A program made the position numbers and the translations under genes. Positions 60,609-64,000 of a DNA stretch of 64,000 bases are shown one piece after another. Source of the stretch: Podarcis raffonei (Eukaryota; Chordata; Lepidosauria; Squamata; Lacertidae); assembly GCF_027172205.1 (NCBI RefSeq), contig NC_070617.1, positions 1,123,501 to 1,187,500 on the forward strand. Reading direction: 5' to 3'. Every line of letters begins with the position of its first letter. Within the stretch, counting starts at the first letter, position 1. The notes under the pieces are model-generated. The model was not told the DNA's origin and searched no databases. It saw nothing but the letters and a program-made list of their open reading frames with translations.

Positions 60609-63600
60609 CTATTTGTTCCTCAGAATTAAGTGGTCTTTGCTGTTCAAGTCGGGCCTCAGAACAATTATGTACAATTTGGGGGCAAAGATACAACCCAGCA
60701 AACCTGTGCTGGAGGCCAAGATGCAAAAGACCTCCACAGCCACCATCTGCTTTCCTTTGGTGCTCAGATAAGAGGGAACAAAGGACAGCCAAACGCTGCA
60801 GAACACCAACATGCTGAAGGTGATGAACTTGGCTTCGTTGAAACTGTCCGGCAACCTCTTGGCCAGGAAAGCCATAGTGAAGCTGACCATGGCCAGGAAT
60901 CCCAGATAACCCAGGACAGAATAAAACATCGCGACAGAACCTTCGTTGCATTCCACAATGATTTCCTCCATCAGAGAGTTCATGTCCACATCTGGGAATG
61001 GAGGAGCCGTACAGAGCCAAGCAGCACAAATGCTGGTTTGAACTGAGCAGCAAGCAAGAAGCACAGAGTTTGTGAGAGATTTCCCCACCCATTTCCTCAT
61101 CCTGGATCCTGGTTTGGTGGCCATGAAAGCCAGAACCACCGTGATGGTTTTGGCCAAGACACAAGACACAGCAACGGAGAAGATGATGCCAAAAGCAGCT
61201 TGTTGTAAAGAGCAGCTCACTGGGTGAGGCTGGCCAATGAACAGCAAGGAGCAGAGGAAGCAGAGCAAGAGGGAAAGAAGCAGAGTGTAGGTGAGGTCCC
61301 GGTTGTTGGCTTTGACAATGGGAGTGTCCCCATTCCTAGAGAAGACGCCAAGTATCCAAGCTGTGACCAGGGAAAGACCAGAGCTAAGGAAGCTAAAAGG
61401 ACCCCTAAAGGTTCTGCGTAGGAAAGAAAATGTTGGCGTTTGGGGATGCATTGATCTCTGTCCTTGTTTGGAAATTGGTCATCTTGGCATTGGAAACAAT
61501 AATCCATATCTAAAAAAAATAAATAAAAAAAATGAAATAATGAAATGAGTGATATATGAGTTCCAAGAAACAAGACATCAATTAGTTGGAATAAGTATCA
61601 GAGATAAGTGACTATTGAAAACTGTTTGTACAATCTCCTGCCATTATGCATAATCTGCAATAGGTTCTACTCTGTCTTTCATCTGCAGTTAATGATCAGA
61701 AACATTGCCTTTAGTTGTGCCCTTAACTACAGTTGGTCACACCCAGAGAGATCTTCATGGTGATTGAGAACAGCCACTTTGGGCTCAGAGGCTGGGCTGA
61801 GGACCGTTCTCCATAAGGAGACAGTTTTATGCTTTTCTCTGGCTCACACACCTAAAACTATCCATTCCTACAATGTAGCATGTGGGAAGAGGCAGATAAC
61901 AGCAGACATATTCCACACCTATTTCCACAGATCTCCTTTGTAAAAGTTCTGGATTTAGTTTCCCCAACTATCTCTTTTTTCTTCCAGATATCAGTGCAGC
62001 TGCTCTTCTCTTTAGGAGTCCTGAACTGCTAATAGAGGGAAAGTGTTGAAATAGATATTAGGAAGCATTATACAAAATAGCAGGTGATGTCTCCTACCCG
62101 TCTGATTCGAAATCATCCCATGTGGACACAAAGCACAATCATAGCAACAAAATGGCAACCCCTCCTTCTTTTTCCTGCTGTAGCCTGGCTGGCAGCGATC
62201 ATTACACAAGGCAAGGGGCAGCACCTAGCCATAAAAAGAGGAGAAAATGTAGCTCTCTTGTGCCTTGTGAGCAACACAGTTTTAAGCAAAGAGATGAGAT
62301 CAGCTGACTGATTAACGTTATTCCAGAAAGGTGTGTTGTATAAATAAACAAACTGTAATGTAAATATTGGGAGTGAATGAGAAGGGATACTGAATTTTTA
62401 ATCTGCATAAAGATGGAGGAGTGAGAGAGGACAGGGAAGACAACAGACTTTGAAATGCAGGGAGTTGGCATAGAAGGTAAAATAGGAAGCACCACAAGAC
62501 CATCATTCTTCTTTCAAAACAAATGGGTAACTTAGCCTCCCCTTGTCTTCTGAGCTGTAAATCTCACTTGGTTCAGTTTGTTTACTTGTACATAAATGTG
62601 CAAAGCATTGAAATGTGTTGAAATCCTATATATCAGCGATGTGGAACATTTGGTCTACCAGATGGTATTGGACTGCAACTCTCCTCAGTCTGAAAACCAG
62701 CCTGGCCATTGATCAGGGAGGAGGAGAGTTGGGAACCAACAATATTCCATATGCAATATAGTGGAATATATCACCATTATATACTTTTAAACCAGACCCC
62801 TAAAGAAGAAAATATCTACTTCACACCTCATGTACGATGGTAAAATAACATGGGTCATACTTAAACAATTTGCTAATTAATGATAAAGAATATCTGCATT
62901 AACCTTATTATTTGTATTCTTAATAAAAGTATCTCATTTTTTAAAAAAGCAATAGTCCCACCTGATTAAAAGATCTGTGCCATGTGATGGCTCCCTCATC
63001 CATGCTGAAGTCTACGTTTTGTGAATCTTGTGGAACTATCTTTCCTACTTTCACACGGGAGAAGGTTTGGTTTGGAAAAGTAACCCAGTTAATAATATCA
63101 AATCCACCTGCTAACTCCCCATTCTCATCAAAGGACACTAAGTCACCAGCACTGTTGTTGAAGGAGATACTCCTCAAGAACGAGTGCAGCTAGGCAGAAG
63201 AAAACAAAGGCAAAGTTTAAAAAAGGAGAGCTTTTATTGATTTTACAAAGGAGAAATATCTACCTTTATATTTCACACATTGGAAAGTAGTCAAAAACTG
63301 TGCAGCCTACAACATTTGAAGTATTTCTAGCAAGTACATCTGCGTGAGGGTTCAGCTCTGGGGTCCGTGTGCAAAGGCAAAATGGTGCCATGTCAGGAAG
63401 CCCTGGAACTGCCCCTCCTGCAAGGAAAATCACTTTTCCGCATCCAAGAGATGCTTCCACATGCCTTGACAGCCCATGTTCCCAGAGAGGCAGAGAAAGG
63501 GTACAGAGTGCCATAACTCCTTCAACTACTCCTGCAAATGGAAGGGAAGTACAGGTCCTCTCTTGATTGTGGCTCCTTCAGCTTGAAGGAAAAGGAAAAC

Positions 63601-64000
63601 AGTTAAGGACTGAAAAGAATGTGGGGATTGTTGTAGAGGAAAGTAAAAGCTGTAAGAGGTTGTGTGTTTATATCTATGTCTCTGTGTTTGTGTGTATTCA
63701 TTCTATGGACTGTGTGTCATCACCCATTAGATTATCCCCAAGAAAAGGTTTGTTCTGAATAGGAAATCTCACCTGCCAAGGTTGCAGTTTTGGAGGATTG
63801 AGCCCACCTCTGTCTGCCATCATTCTGCGTTTTGACCTGGATGAGTGCATCTGATGTAAAGTATGTGCAATGGCATAAACTGCATTATAGATACTGTAAC
63901 TTTGGCCAGTCATGGTCATTTCAAAAATATGTCCAGGAAGGCTCTCCAGACTCTCATGGCCAGTGCAGGTCTTTGTGTTTTCATTGCTCTCATTAGAAGC
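60609..64000 (-). pseudogene. V2R gene G: type II receptor, frameshift in the 7TM exon, 5' part beyond the right edge
   Basis: Exons seen: 3 from the window edge down to 63773 (donor gtgaga); 4 62962-63189; 5 62098-62224; 6 60609-61509 (901 bp instead of 902). One base is missing near 61370-61377 compared with C and E, inside the first transmembrane helix after LLASLALVF. The frame before it and the frame after it are each open, but they do not join. Exon 5 reads CNDRCQPGY and [12 protein letters not shown]; exon 4 reads [15 protein letters not shown]. Second gene of cassette 3. Either a recent pseudogene or a one-base assembly error in an A run. Confidence 0.83.
62634..62755. mobile_element. 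hAT-like element remnant, intron 4 of G
   Basis: Paralogue of 20791-20925 in gene C. Confidence 0.4.

Overview
The window reads as vertebrate, and specifically squamate-reptile, genomic DNA. All recognisable host genes are vomeronasal type 2 receptors (V2R, family C GPCRs), which are expanded in snakes and lizards. The repeats fit the same host: Sauria-type tRNA SINEs, BovB, L1, L2 and CR1/L3 LINE pieces, pogo/Tigger-like and Tc1-like DNA elements, and retroviral LTR fossils. A lizard is more likely than a snake, but the species cannot be read from the sequence. Gene symbols are left empty because the V2R paralogues cannot be assigned to named loci.

There are seven V2R genes, A to G, all on the minus strand. 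Each therefore runs from exon 1 at high coordinates to the seven-transmembrane (7TM) exon 6 at low coordinates. The shared plan is: exon 1, signal peptide and N-terminus; exon 2, 292 bp; exon 3, 861 or 867 bp, the core of the ligand-binding Venus flytrap domain; exon 4, 228 bp; exon 5, 127 bp, cysteine-rich; exon 6, 902 bp, 7TM. I set exon edges by hand from GT/AG signals and frame continuity.

Layout: A (1-4597, cut by the left edge, a distinct subtype); B (8180-16227, type I, open); C (18637-25211, type II, open); D (26320-40238, type I, open); E (41736-48161, type II, frameshift in exon 2); F (49816-59137, type I, exon 3 absent but frame kept); G (60609 to the right edge, type II, frameshift in exon 6). 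B+C, D+E and F+G are three tandem copies of one two-gene cassette. Introns and flanks align between copies, so shared and private transposon insertions give a relative history.

Shared by all three cassettes, and so older than the duplications: a reverse-transcriptase LINE in intron 1 of the type I genes, a Tc1-like relic in their intron 4, and a CR1/L3 stretch in their 3' flank. Private, and so younger: a solo LTR beside B; a BovB, a Sauria SINE and a retroviral integrase scrap in C; an L1-derived ORF1-only element, an env-bearing retroviral fossil and a short LTR in D; a BovB in E; an L2, a short TIR element and an L1/LTR-like/SINE/microsatellite block in F. The block in F sits where exon 3 should be.

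The open genes (B, C, D and probably A) would encode pheromone or chemosignal receptors of vomeronasal neurons. I see no tRNA or rRNA genes, no CRISPR array and no other host gene family. Promoters could not be identified.
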